Source: Streptomyces termitum (GTDB lineage: Bacteria; Actinomycetota; Actinomycetes; Streptomycetales; Streptomycetaceae). Taken from it: DNA of 64,000 bases. Position 1 is the stretch's first letter. Every line of letters starts with the position of its first letter. The notes under the pieces are model-generated. The model had not been told where the DNA came from. It made no database searches and was given only the letters and a program-made list of their open reading frames with translations. Location of the stretch: positions 1 through 64,000 of the forward strand of contig NZ_BMUL01000010.1 of assembly GCF_014650175.1 (NCBI RefSeq), given 5' to 3'. Positions 1-7,448 of the stretch are shown here, one piece after another. The translations under genes and the position numbers were made by a program.

Positions 1-2
1 CC

Positions 3-485
3 GCCTTCACCACCGACCCCTTCCGCATCCACACCCGCTGGATCGAGACCGAGTTCACCAACGACATCAAACCCTTCGCCCCCGCCACCCCCGGCGGTGA
101 CGAGGGCGAGGACGAGACCGGACGCGAGACCATCGTCGTCGAGGTCGGCGGCAAGCGCCTGGAAGTCTCCCTGCCCTCCTCCCTGGGCATGAGCCTGGCC
201 CGCACCGGACTCGCCGCCGGCGCCAAGCCCAAGCGGCGCGCCGCGAAGAAGTCCGGGCCCACCGCCTCCGGTGACACCCTCGCCTCCCCCATGCAGGGCA
301 CCATCGTCAAGGTCGCCGTCGAAGACGGCCAGGAAGTCCAGGAAGGCGACCTCATCGTCGTCCTGGAAGCCATGAAGATGGAACAGCCCCTCAACGCCCA
401 CAAGACCGGCACCATCACCGGCCTCACCGCCGAAGTCGGCGCCTCCCTCACCTCCGGCGCCACCATCTGCGACATCAAGGTCTGA
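3..485 (+). CDS. acyl-CoA carboxylase biotin carboxylase/BCCP subunit, C-terminal part
   Basis: This is the 3' end of a gene that begins before the window; about 160 codons are visible. The last 75 residues form a biotinyl/lipoyl carrier domain with the biotinylation motif EAMKM; the lysine that takes biotin is codon 375-377. An acidic and Ala/Lys-rich linker (the KPKRRAAKK stretch) precedes it, as in streptomycete AccA-type alpha subunits. Such proteins carboxylate biotin with ATP and bicarbonate and hand the carboxyl group to a carboxyltransferase to make malonyl- or methylmalonyl-CoA. The biotin carboxylase domain lies outside the window, so substrate class cannot be told. A strong hairpin follows the stop. 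Confidence 0.9.
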   Translation, partial: AFTTDPFRIHTRWIETEFTNDIKPFAPATPGGDEGEDETGRETIVVEVGGKRLEVSLPSSLGMSLARTGLAAGAKPKRRAAKKSGPTASGDTLASPMQGTIVKVAVEDGQEVQEGDLIVVLEAMKMEQPLNAHKTGTITGLTAEVGASLTSGATICDIKV

Positions 486-501
486 CGGAGAGTACGTGCC
501 G

Positions 502-533
502 AGGGCCCCGGGCGGACCACCGCCCGGGGCCCT
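502..533. terminator. bidirectional terminator hairpin between convergent genes
   Basis: A perfect 14-bp stem (502-515 with 520-533) closes a 4-base loop directly after the carboxylase stop. It lies between converging genes and could end transcription from both sides. There is no long U-run, as is usual for GC-rich actinomycete terminators. Confidence 0.8.
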
Positions 534-568
534 TCCGCGTGTCCGGAGACGGCCCGGGCACACGCGTC

Positions 569-601
569 GGCCCCCACGGACCCGGGCGGGTCGTGGGGGC
601 C
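569..601 (-). terminator. hairpin downstream of the NmrA-family gene
   Basis: A 10-bp perfect stem (569-578 with 592-601) sits about 25 bases past the stop of the minus-strand NmrA-family gene and is a plausible terminator for it. Confidence 0.5.
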
Positions 602-624
602 GGTGTGCGGGTGCAGGGCGGTGC

Positions 625-1467
625 TCAGACGTCCCAGACGCCCCGGGCGGCGGCGTCCTTCACGAAGTCGGAGAAGTCCCGGGGCTCGCGGCCCAGGACC
701 CGGCGCACGGTGTCGGTGGGCTCGGCGTTCTTGTTGTCGCGGATCTGGGCGACCAGGTCGGCGACGAAGAGGGCGTAGTCGGCGGGTACGTCGTAGCCGA
801 TCAGCTCGTCCACGTACGCCTGGTGGTCGACCGCCGTGTAGCGGATGTCCCGGCCGGTGGCGCGGGCGATCTCGCCGACGGCCTCGTCGAGGGTGAGGGA
901 GCGGGCGCCGCTCAGCTCGTAGGTCTGTCCGGCGTGTCCCTCGTCGAGCAGAGCGGCGACGGCGACGGCGGCGACGTCGTCGGTGTCCACGAAGGGCTCG
1001 CGGCCGGAGCCCGCGGGCAGGGCGACGGTGCCGGAGCGGACGCCGTCCAGGAGGACGCCCTCGTCGAAGTTCTGGAAGAACCAGTTGGGGCGCAGCACGG
1101 TCCACTCGGCGCCGGACTCGCGCACGGCGCTCTCGCCGGCGATGAGCGACTTGCCTCCGACGCGTTCGGTGACGCGGGCCTGGAGGAGGACCAGACGGCG
1201 TACGCCCGCGTCGACGGCCAGGCCGGACAGTTCGCGTATCGCGGCCTCGGCGTCCCAGGCTCCGGGCTTGTCCTGCGCGTCGACGAGGTAGGCCGCGTCG
1301 ACGCCGGTGAACGCGGGGGCCCAGGTCGTGCGGTCGTCCCAGTCGAAGCGGACGGCCGAGGAGCGGCTCGCGGCGCGGACGGCGGCACCGCGCTCCTTCA
1401 GCCGGTCCACCACGCGGCGGCCGGTCTTGCCCGTACCGCCCAGGACGAGAACGGTCTTGTCTGTCAT
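625..1467 (-). CDS. NmrA-family NAD(P)-binding reductase
   Basis: The 280-residue protein begins with a Rossmann nucleotide motif, VLVLGGTGKTGRRVV, and continues as an NmrA/atypical short-chain dehydrogenase (NAD(P)H azoreductase-like) that lacks a clear YxxxK catalytic pair. Members bind NAD(P)H as quinone or azo reductases or act as redox sensors; the substrate here is unknown. ATG 1467 was chosen because an AGGAAGG element lies about nine bases upstream. It follows the flavin monooxygenase gene on the same strand, but a hairpin at 1559-1589 separates them, so it may be transcribed partly on its own. Its neighbours suggest oxidative modification or export of an aromatic compound. Confidence 0.85.
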   Translation of the reverse strand: MTDKTVLVLGGTGKTGRRVVDRLKERGAAVRAASRSSAVRFDWDDRTTWAPAFTGVDAAYLVDAQDKPGAWDAEAAIRELSGLAVDAGVRRLVLLQARVTERVGGKSLIAGESAVRESGAEWTVLRPNWFFQNFDEGVLLDGVRSGTVALPAGSGREPFVDTDDVAAVAVAALLDEGHAGQTYELSGARSLTLDEAVGEIARATGRDIRYTAVDHQAYVDELIGYDVPADYALFVADLVAQIRDNKNAEPTDTVRRVLGREPRDFSDFVKDAAARGVWDV

Positions 1468-1558
1468 CGCGGAAGCCTTCCTGCGGATTCTTCGGGTTTT
1501 CAAGGGAGTTCGGGGCAAAAGGACGGGGTGTGGGGGGTGAGGGTGTGGGGGTATGGAA

Positions 1559-1589
1559 CCGGGCCGCCCGTGGGGGTCGGGCGGCCCGG
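1559..1589 (-). terminator. terminator hairpin after the flavin monooxygenase gene
   Basis: A perfect 11-bp stem (1559-1569 with 1579-1589) with a 9-base loop lies 61 bases beyond the stop of the gene at 1650-2828, in a G-rich spacer. Confidence 0.65.
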
Positions 1590-1649
1590 TGGGTGCTCCG
1601 GTGGCCGGAAAGGGGGAAGGGGGGATGCTCCGGCCGCCGGAGAGGCCGG

Positions 1650-2828
1650 TCAGAGGAAGGGGGTGTCGGGGGCCAGGCCGAGGATGGCCCGGCCGTGGAC
1701 CTCCTGGTTGGTGTGGAAGGCGAACAGCGCGTGCAGGGACAGGCCGCGCAGGTCGCGGTGGTAGCGCTGGAACGGCACGTCCCGCATGATCACCGAGGCG
1801 CCGCTCGCCTCGAAGAGGCCGTCGACGGCCTCCTTCGCGAGCTGGATGGCGTAGGCGGCGCGGCCGCGGGCGGCGGCGCGCTCCTCCACCGACGGGGCCG
1901 TACCGGCGTCCGCGTGCTTCTGGAGCTCGCGCAGCCAGCCCTCCTGGAGGGCCTCGGCCGCCGCGATCTTGTTGGCGGCGACGGCGACCTGGACCTGGGT
2001 GACCGGGGACTGGCTCTGGTCGGTCCAGGAGGTGTACGTGATGCCCCGGCCCGGCAGGCGGTCCAGGAACAGCTCGTAGGCGCCCTTGGCGATGCCCAGG
2101 TAGGCGGCGGCGCCCTGGGCCATGAAGAAGGGGACGAAGGCGTAGTTGCGGCCGGTGGCGCCGGTGTTGGACCGGTCTCCGGTGACGCCGCCGAGGACCT
2201 CGATGAGGCTGACCACCCGGTGGGCCGGGACGGTCACGCCGGCCGCGGTGACGGTGGAGCTGCCGGTGCCGGCGGCGGCGGAGGCGTGCCAGTCGTCGGC
2301 GATGGTGACCTCGCTGAAGGGGACCAGCGCGGCGAAGGGGGCCGGGGTGCCGTCCGGGCCGGTGAGCAGCGCGGACAGCAGGGCCCAGTCGGCGCCCCGG
2401 GAGCCGGAGATCCACTTCCAGGAGCCGTCGAGGGTGTAGCCGCCCTCGGTGGGGGTGAGGGTGCCGGTCGGCGTGAACCCGGTGGAGACGCGGACGGAGC
2501 CGTTCGCGTACACCTCCTCCTGCGCCTTGTCGGGGAAGAGGCTCGGGACCCAGGCGGAGGAGACCCAGATCATCGAGACCCAGCCGGTGGCCGTGTCGGC
2601 GCGGGCGATCTCGCCGAGGACGCGGGTCTGGTCGGCGACGGAGGCGTCGAGGCCGCCGAAGCGGCGCGGGACGGAGAGGCGGAACACGCCCGCCTTGTCG
2701 AGCAGTTCGACGTTCTCGTCCGGGATCCAGCGACGCTCCTCGGCCTCGGGTCCGCTCTTGCGCAGCGTGTCGGCGAGGGCCGTCACCTCGTCCAGCACCG
2801 TGGCGACGGCGCTGTCGGTCGTGGTCAT
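1650..2828 (-). CDS. acyl-CoA dehydrogenase-fold flavin-dependent monooxygenase
   Basis: The 392-residue protein has the acyl-CoA dehydrogenase fold throughout: helical N-terminal domain, central beta domain with the WKWISGSRGADW stretch, and a C-terminal type-2 domain. Its proportions and C-terminus (DLRGLSLHALFAFHTNQEVHGRAILG) match the two-component flavin monooxygenases HsaA and ActVA-ORF5 rather than fatty acyl-CoA dehydrogenases. Such enzymes use reduced flavin from a partner reductase to hydroxylate phenolic substrates. GAGGAGACAGG precedes the ATG. It sits between an exporter and an NmrA reductase, which fits aromatic metabolite tailoring or detoxification. A dehydrogenase role cannot be excluded; no flavin reductase partner is seen nearby. 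Confidence 0.82.
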   Translation of the reverse strand: MTTTDSAVATVLDEVTALADTLRKSGPEAEERRWIPDENVELLDKAGVFRLSVPRRFGGLDASVADQTRVLGEIARADTATGWVSMIWVSSAWVPSLFPDKAQEEVYANGSVRVSTGFTPTGTLTPTEGGYTLDGSWKWISGSRGADWALLSALLTGPDGTPAPFAALVPFSEVTIADDWHASAAAGTGSSTVTAAGVTVPAHRVVSLIEVLGGVTGDRSNTGATGRNYAFVPFFMAQGAAAYLGIAKGAYELFLDRLPGRGITYTSWTDQSQSPVTQVQVAVAANKIAAAEALQEGWLRELQKHADAGTAPSVEERAAARGRAAYAIQLAKEAVDGLFEASGASVIMRDVPFQRYHRDLRGLSLHALFAFHTNQEVHGRAILGLAPDTPFL

Positions 2829-2985
2829 CCTGTCTCCTCAGAATCTTCCGCAGCGATTCGGGCGGCCTTTTCTCGGGGCGCCCGGCGACGTCCTCATTCT
2901 CTCGGTGCGAGGTCATGCGGGAGTCATCGGACGTTCCCGCCGGGAATTTCCCCGGGTGTTTCCTGGCGGTTACCGGAAGATGAGA

Positions 2986-3027
2986 CGAGGGGCCCTTTCC
3001 GGAAACCGTTCCGGAAAAAGCCCCTCG
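2986..3027. terminator. long stem-loop in the exporter-monooxygenase spacer
   Basis: An 8-bp outer stem (2986-2993 with 3020-3027), a 2+2 internal loop and a 7-bp inner stem (2996-3002 with 3011-3017) enclose an 8-base loop. It may be a terminator or a leader structure ahead of the monooxygenase gene. Confidence 0.5.
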
Positions 3028-3044
3028 TAAAGAAAAAGCGCATC

Positions 3045-3077
3045 GCCCTGGCCTGCGGGGGATGTGAAGGCCAGGGC
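3045..3077 (-). terminator. terminator with U-rich tail, minus strand
   Basis: A perfect 10-bp stem (3045-3054 with 3068-3077). Read on the minus strand it is followed by a T-rich run (about 3029-3040), the form of a classical intrinsic terminator for the exporter gene upstream. Confidence 0.65.
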
Positions 3078-3138
3078 AATGCGGTCCTTGTGCCGGATTT
3101 CCGTCCGGCGCTTTCCACGGCGCGGCGCCGCGGTGTTT

Positions 3139-3164
3139 CCGGGGGCGGGAGAACCCGCCCCCGG
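3139..3164 (-). terminator. terminator hairpin just after the exporter gene
   Basis: A perfect 11-bp GC stem (3139-3149 with 3154-3164) around the loop AGAA, 14 bases past the exporter stop on the minus strand. With 3045-3077 it makes a tandem terminator, so the monooxygenase gene downstream probably depends on read-through or its own promoter. Confidence 0.7.
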
Positions 3165-3178
3165 GAGGATCCGGCCGG

Positions 3179-4657
3179 TTACCGGCCCGCTTCGACGGGC
3201 TGGGCCGACTTGGTCTCGGTGACCGCCTCCGCGGCCGGCCCGGACTCCTCGATGCCGGAGCGGCTGCGGAGCCCGAAGGCGCTGATGAAGGCGGCGACCA
3301 GGGCGGCGACCAGCGGCACGATCAGGGCGGCCTGGTAGCCGTCCAGGAGCGCGGCCGGCGAGGTGCCGTCGGTGGCGCCGATGTTCACGGCGGCCACGGA
3401 GGACAGGCCGAGCGCGGCACCGAACTGGAAGGAGGTGTACAGCAGGCCGCCCGCGACGCCCTGCTCCTCCTCGTCGATGCCCTCGGTGGCGACGATGGTG
3501 AGCGGTCCGTACGCCAGGGAGAAGGCCAGGCCCAGGATGATCAGGCTCGGGAACATCGCCAGGTACGTCCAGTCGGCGCGGACCGGCAGGAAGAGGGCGT
3601 ACGAGAGGGCGGCGAGGAGCAGGCCGCCGAAGATGACCCGGGCGTTGCCGAACTTGGCGACCAGCTTGGGCGTCAGGGTCGGCGAGAGGATGGCGTCGAT
3701 GCCGATGACGATGAGGGCGAAGCTGGTCTCCAGGGTCGACCAGCCGCGCAGTTCCTGGAGGTAGAGCACGGCGACGAACTGGAAGCCGAAGAAGCCCGCG
3801 GCGAAGAGCATGCCGGAGAGGTTGGCGCGGACCAGTCCGCCGTTGCGGAAGATGCCCAGGCGGACCAGCGGCGAGGACGACTTGCGCTCGATGAGGATGA
3901 AGACGAGGAACAGCAGGAGGCTGGCGCCGATGGTGCCGGCGGTCCAGCCGCCCGTGGCGTGCGCGGCCCGCTCGACGCCGAGGACGAGGAGCAGGATGGC
4001 GGCGGTGACGGTGATCGCGCCGCCCAGGTCGATGCTCTGACCGGTGCGGTCGGGGCGCGGCGACTTGGGGATGAGGGTGACGGCGGCGATCAGGATGAGC
4101 AGGGTGAGGATGACCGGGGCGAAGAAGACCCAGCGCCAGTCGACGGCCGTCAGCAGACCGCCGACGACGAGGCCGATGGAGAAGCCGCCGGCCGCGGTGC
4201 CGGAGTAGACGAGCAGGGCCTTGTTGCGCTGCGGGCCCTCCTCGAAGCTGGTGGTGATGATCGACAGGCCCGCCGGGGTCATGAAGGCCGCGGCGACACC
4301 GGTCACGAACCGGGCGACGATCAGCATCCAGCCCTCGGTGGCGAAGCCGCCCAGTCCGGAGAAGAGCAGGAAGACCACGAGCCAGAAGACGAACATCTGG
4401 CGGCGGCCGAAGAGGTCGGCGGCCCGGCCTCCCAGGAGCATGAAGCCGCCGTAGCCCAGCACGTAGGCGCTCATCACCCACTGGAGCATGCCGGTGGACA
4501 TGCCCAGGTCCTCGCGGATCGAGGGCAGCGCCACATTCAGCATGGCGACGTCGATGCCTTCGAGGAAGATCGCGCCACACAGCACGAACAGTACGCCCCA
4601 CGCGCGTCCGCTCATGCGGTCAGTGCCGCTGTTCGAGGGGGATTGCAGTGTGGACAC
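3179..4657 (-). CDS. MFS drug exporter, DHA2-like (EmrB/QacA type)
   Basis: The 492-residue membrane protein starts with GIDVAMLNVALPSIREDL and MLLGGRAADLFGRR, the motif D1 and motif A regions of proton-driven DHA2 drug exporters, and carries a TPAGLSI stretch in TM5. Hydrophobic spans suggest 12-14 transmembrane helices. The open frame extends 67 codons upstream, but GTG 4657 has a ribosome site (GGAGAA, six bases away) and starts the protein at a normal length. It faces an HxlR regulator across a 176-bp spacer, the usual pairing of an efflux pump with its inducible regulator. Self-resistance or export of a product of the downstream redox enzymes is an inference; the substrate is unknown. 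Confidence 0.88.
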   Translation of the reverse strand: MSTLQSPSNSGTDRMSGRAWGVLFVLCGAIFLEGIDVAMLNVALPSIREDLGMSTGMLQWVMSAYVLGYGGFMLLGGRAADLFGRRQMFVFWLVVFLLFSGLGGFATEGWMLIVARFVTGVAAAFMTPAGLSIITTSFEEGPQRNKALLVYSGTAAGGFSIGLVVGGLLTAVDWRWVFFAPVILTLLILIAAVTLIPKSPRPDRTGQSIDLGGAITVTAAILLLVLGVERAAHATGGWTAGTIGASLLLFLVFILIERKSSSPLVRLGIFRNGGLVRANLSGMLFAAGFFGFQFVAVLYLQELRGWSTLETSFALIVIGIDAILSPTLTPKLVAKFGNARVIFGGLLLAALSYALFLPVRADWTYLAMFPSLIILGLAFSLAYGPLTIVATEGIDEEEQGVAGGLLYTSFQFGAALGLSSVAAVNIGATDGTSPAALLDGYQAALIVPLVAALVAAFISAFGLRSRSGIEESGPAAEAVTETKSAQPVEAGR

Positions 4658-4769
4658 AGAATTTTCTCCTTGTACGCGAAGGAATAACCAGAGGGAACCG
4701 TGCGCATCCTCGTCATGCGGACTTGCAGTTGCCTTGAAGACCGCGTGAGGAGCGGGGCAGGAAGGGGCA

Positions 4770-4803
4770 GTTACGAAAAAGCCTGCCGGTTCCCGCTTGT
4801 AAC
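4770..4803. promoter_or_regulatory. candidate operator between exporter and HxlR regulator
   Basis: GTTAC (4770-4774) and GTAAC (4799-4803) form inverted half-sites 29 bases apart, about two and a half to three helical turns, inside the divergent promoter region. This suits a dimeric winged-helix regulator such as HxlR, but no binding data exist. Confidence 0.35.
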
Positions 4804-4833
4804 CACTCGCATCATGGGGCACCGTTGGGAGGC

Positions 4834-5271
4834 ATGGAAGAACGCACTTTAAAGTCACCGAGTCACTGCACGGGTACCGAGCAGGACTACGACGTCCGCC
4901 AGTGGGACACCCGGGAAGGGTGTGAGGTCCGGCAGATCCTCGACCGGGTCGCCGACAAGTGGTCGCTGCTCGCCATAGCGCACCTGGAGCGCCAGACCCT
5001 GCGCTTCTCCGAACTGCGCCGTCGCATCGAGGGCATCAGCCAGCGCATGCTGACGGTGACCCTGCGCCAGCTGGAGCGGGACGGGCTGGTCACGCGTACC
5101 GTCCACCCCGTGGTCCCGCCGCGCGTGGAGTACACCCTGACCCCGCTGGGGGCCACCCTGCACGCCACGATCCAGGCCCTCGTGGACTGGACCGAGGACC
5201 ACCAGGAGGAGATCGCGGCGGCCCGCGCTTCCTACGACAGCCGGCAGGACGACCTGGCGGCCCTCTCCTAG
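4834..5271 (+). CDS. HxlR-family winged-helix transcriptional regulator
   Basis: The 145-residue protein has the HxlR signature: an early cysteine (REGCEVRQILDRV), then DKWSLLAIAHL, and the winged helix FSELRRRIEGISQRMLTVTLRQLERDGLVTR with a Pro-Arg-Val-Glu-Tyr wing. HxlR proteins are small dimers that sense thiol stress or aromatic ligands and control divergent redox or efflux genes; here that is the exporter. ATG 4834 is preceded very closely by GGAGG, so translation may be weak or start at TTG 4825. Codon 6 is TTA (4849-4851), which in Streptomyces makes translation depend on the bldA tRNA. A 16-bp hairpin follows the gene. Confidence 0.88.
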   Translation: MEERTLKSPSHCTGTEQDYDVRQWDTREGCEVRQILDRVADKWSLLAIAHLERQTLRFSELRRRIEGISQRMLTVTLRQLERDGLVTRTVHPVVPPRVEYTLTPLGATLHATIQALVDWTEDHQEEIAAARASYDSRQDDLAALS

Positions 5272-5304
5272 CCCCGCGCCCCCGCTCCTCTTCCTCCTCC
5301 CCGG

Positions 5305-5340
5305 CCGGGCCGGGGCGCCGTCACCGGCGCCCCGGCCCGG
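5305..5340 (+). terminator. strong terminator after HxlR gene
   Basis: A perfect 16-bp GC-rich stem (5305-5320 with 5325-5340) with loop TCAC, 34 bases past the stop and followed by TTCC. Confidence 0.85.
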
Positions 5341-5477
5341 TTCCACGTCTCCCTGCGGAAGACCGCGCGCCGCGAAACAGCAGGTCACATGCCGTGCGGT
5401 GGCTGATCGCGCCCCTCGCGGAGGAAAACGGAACCCCCCTGTTCATCTCCGTCGCACGACCAGGTACCTTGTATCGC

Positions 5478-5852
5478 ATGGAACCAGGCGATGCCACTAA
5501 GCAGGCCCGCGCGGCCGCCCAGCTGCGCAAGGGGGTCATGGAGTACTGCGTACTCGCCCTCATGCGGGACCGTCCCCGCTACGGCGTGGAGCTCCTCCAC
5601 GCCCTGGGCGAATCCGGTGCCCTGGCCACCAGCCAGGGCACGGTCTATCCGCTGCTCTCCCGGCTCCGCCGGGACGGCCTGGTCACCACCACCTGGCAGG
5701 AGTCCGCCTCCGGACCGCCCCGGCGCTACTACGCGCTCACCGACGGCGGCCGGGCCGCGCTCGACGAGTTCACGCACGTCTGGCCCGACTTCCGCGACAC
5801 CGTCGACGCCTTCCTGACCCTCCCCCACCCCACCACCGGAGACCTCGCATGA
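5478..5852 (+). CDS. PadR-family transcriptional regulator
   Basis: The 124-residue protein has the PadR winged-helix core: RKGVMEYCVLALMRDRPRYGVELLHAL, then TSQGTVYPLLSRLRRDGLV and the wing GPPRRYYALTDGG. PadR proteins repress nearby membrane genes until an inducer binds. No ribosome site precedes ATG 5478, while a TTGTAT element lies just upstream, so the transcript is probably leaderless. The stop overlaps the next start as ATGA, which couples it to a HAAS-domain membrane protein. PadR/HAAS pairs are common in Gram-positives and the membrane protein is thought to modulate the regulator; that link is family knowledge and not shown here. Confidence 0.88.
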   Translation: MEPGDATKQARAAAQLRKGVMEYCVLALMRDRPRYGVELLHALGESGALATSQGTVYPLLSRLRRDGLVTTTWQESASGPPRRYYALTDGGRAALDEFTHVWPDFRDTVDAFLTLPHPTTGDLA

Positions 5853-6460
5853 AGACCCCCACCGACCCCGTCCGCGACTACCTCGCCGCCGTCGAGCGCG
5901 AGGTCTCCACGCTTCCCGCCGACCGCCGCCAGGAGCTCCTCGCCGACCTCGCCGAGCACATCGCGGTGACCCGCGCCGAACACCCCGGCGCGACGGACGG
6001 CGAGGTCCTGGCCGAGCTGGGCGACCCGCGGGTGATCGCGGCGACGGCGCTGGCGGAGGCGGGCGGCGGGACCGCGGCGGCCTGGGGCCGGCCCCCGGAG
6101 GAGCCCGCCCGGCGCGGCAGGGTCCACCCCCTGGTGCCGCTGCTGCTGCTCACCGTGCCCTTCGTCCTCGGCACGCTCTCCACCGCGCTCCTGACCGACT
6201 CCGCCGCGCCCCAGCTCGCCGTCGGCCTGGTCCGCATCGTCGGCGCGGTCCTCCTGTGCACCTCGGTCTTCTGGACCCCGGTCCAGAAGGTCGTCGGCGT
6301 GGTGCTCACCATCGTGCTGTCGAGCGTCGCCAACCTCCTCTGGGAGGAGACCACCATCGCCCCGGCGGGCGACGCCCCGGCCCTGGTGGCGAACCTGGTG
6401 ACGCTCGTCGTGCTGGCCGCCTCCGCCGCGTGGCTCTGGCGGGTCCGCCGGCGCGTCTGA
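5849..6460 (+). CDS. HAAS-domain membrane protein paired with PadR
   Basis: The first 70 residues match the HAAS signalling helix region (DYLAAVEREVSTLPADRRQELLADLAEHI and VLAELGDPRVIAATAL). After a short linker come about four hydrophobic spans (VPLLLLTVPFVLGTL, AVGLVRIVGAVLLC, VVGVVLTIVLSSVANLLW, LVTLVVLAASAAWLW), giving a 203-residue inner-membrane protein with a positively charged C-terminus. It overlaps the PadR gene by four bases and is surely co-translated. The likely role is to relay a membrane signal to PadR. The exact function of the family is not established. Confidence 0.8.
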   Translation: MKTPTDPVRDYLAAVEREVSTLPADRRQELLADLAEHIAVTRAEHPGATDGEVLAELGDPRVIAATALAEAGGGTAAAWGRPPEEPARRGRVHPLVPLLLLTVPFVLGTLSTALLTDSAAPQLAVGLVRIVGAVLLCTSVFWTPVQKVVGVVLTIVLSSVANLLWEETTIAPAGDAPALVANLVTLVVLAASAAWLWRVRRRV

Positions 6461-6539
6461 GCCGGACCCGGGCGGCAGGCGGCGGCGGAAGGGCCGGAAC
6501 CCCGGCCGCCGGCGCCCGCCGGCCGGTACCGTGCCGATC

Positions 6540-7448
6540 ATGCTCGCGATACGGTTCGACCGTTTCGGCGGTCCCGAAGTGCTCACCCCCGTCGACGTCC
6601 CCGCCCCGGAGCCCGGCCCCGGCGACGTCCTGATCGCCGTGGAGGCCGCGGGCGTCAACTTCGCCGACGTGCTCCAGGCGGACGGCTCCTACCTGGACGC
6701 CTCCCTGCTGCCGTACGTCCCCGGCGGCGAGGTCGTCGGCCGGACCCCGGACGGCCGGCGGGTCCTGGCCAAGGCCACCGGCGGCTACGCCGAGTGGGCC
6801 CTCGCCAAGGAGTCCGCCCTCGTCGAGGTTCCCGAGGAGCTGGACGCCGCCCGGGCCCTCGCCCTCCTGACGCAGGGGCTGACCGCCTGGCACCTGCTGC
6901 GCTCGGCGGCCCGGCTGCGCGACGGCGAGAGCGTCGTCGTGCACTCCGCGGCGGGCGGTGTGGGCAGCCTCGCGGTCCAGCTGGCCCGGGAGTTCGGCGC
7001 CGGTCGCGTCCTCGCCCAGGCGTCGACGCCCGAGAAGGAGCGCCTCGCCCTGGAGCTGGGCGCCGACGAGGCGGTCCGCTATCCGCTGGAGCGGCGGGCG
7101 GACGTCATCCTGGACGCGGCGGGCGGCGCGCTGTTCGCGCACGCGCTGGACTCCCTGGCCGACTTCGGCCGCCTCGTCACCTACGGAAACGCCTCGCGCA
7201 CCGCGTTCGCCGCCCTCGACCCCGGCCGCCTCGGCCGGCTGAACGCCGCCGTCGTCGGCTTCTGGCTGCGCCCGACCCTGGCCCGCCCGGGGGCCTTCGC
7301 CGAACCGCTCGCGGAGCTGTTCGACCTGACGCTCCGGGGACGGCTGCGCCCGGTGGCGGGCCCCTCGTATCCACTCACCGAGGCCCGCACCGCCCACGCC
7401 GACCTCCTGGCCCGCCGCACCACCGGCAAGATCGTCCTGCGTCCCTAA
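6540..7448 (+). CDS. zinc-independent quinone oxidoreductase (MDR superfamily)
   Basis: The 302-residue protein is a medium-chain dehydrogenase/reductase of the NADPH:quinone reductase type: GroES-like N-terminal domain (GVNFADVLQADG, YVPGGEVVG) and Rossmann domain with VHSAAGGVGSLAVQLAREFGA. It has no zinc-binding cysteine set. It ends in the usual ARTAHADLLARRTTGKIVL. Start ATG 6540 was preferred over GTG 6531 because a GGTACCGT -10-like element sits so close that the mRNA would be leaderless. The stop codon is peculiar: its TA is the target duplication of an IS, and the final A belongs to the inserted element, so the original stop was probably TAG. Confidence 0.88.
   Translation: MLAIRFDRFGGPEVLTPVDVPAPEPGPGDVLIAVEAAGVNFADVLQADGSYLDASLLPYVPGGEVVGRTPDGRRVLAKATGGYAEWALAKESALVEVPEELDAARALALLTQGLTAWHLLRSAARLRDGESVVVHSAAGGVGSLAVQLAREFGAGRVLAQASTPEKERLALELGADEAVRYPLERRADVILDAAGGALFAHALDSLADFGRLVTYGNASRTAFAALDPGRLGRLNAAVVGFWLRPTLARPGAFAEPLAELFDLTLRGRLRPVAGPSYPLTEARTAHADLLARRTTGKIVLRP

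Noticed and set aside
625..2916. A 763-residue minus-strand open frame joining the monooxygenase and NmrA regions
   Set aside because: Its first two thirds are the monooxygenase region in a wrong frame (Arg/Pro/Gly-rich); only the final NmrA part is real.
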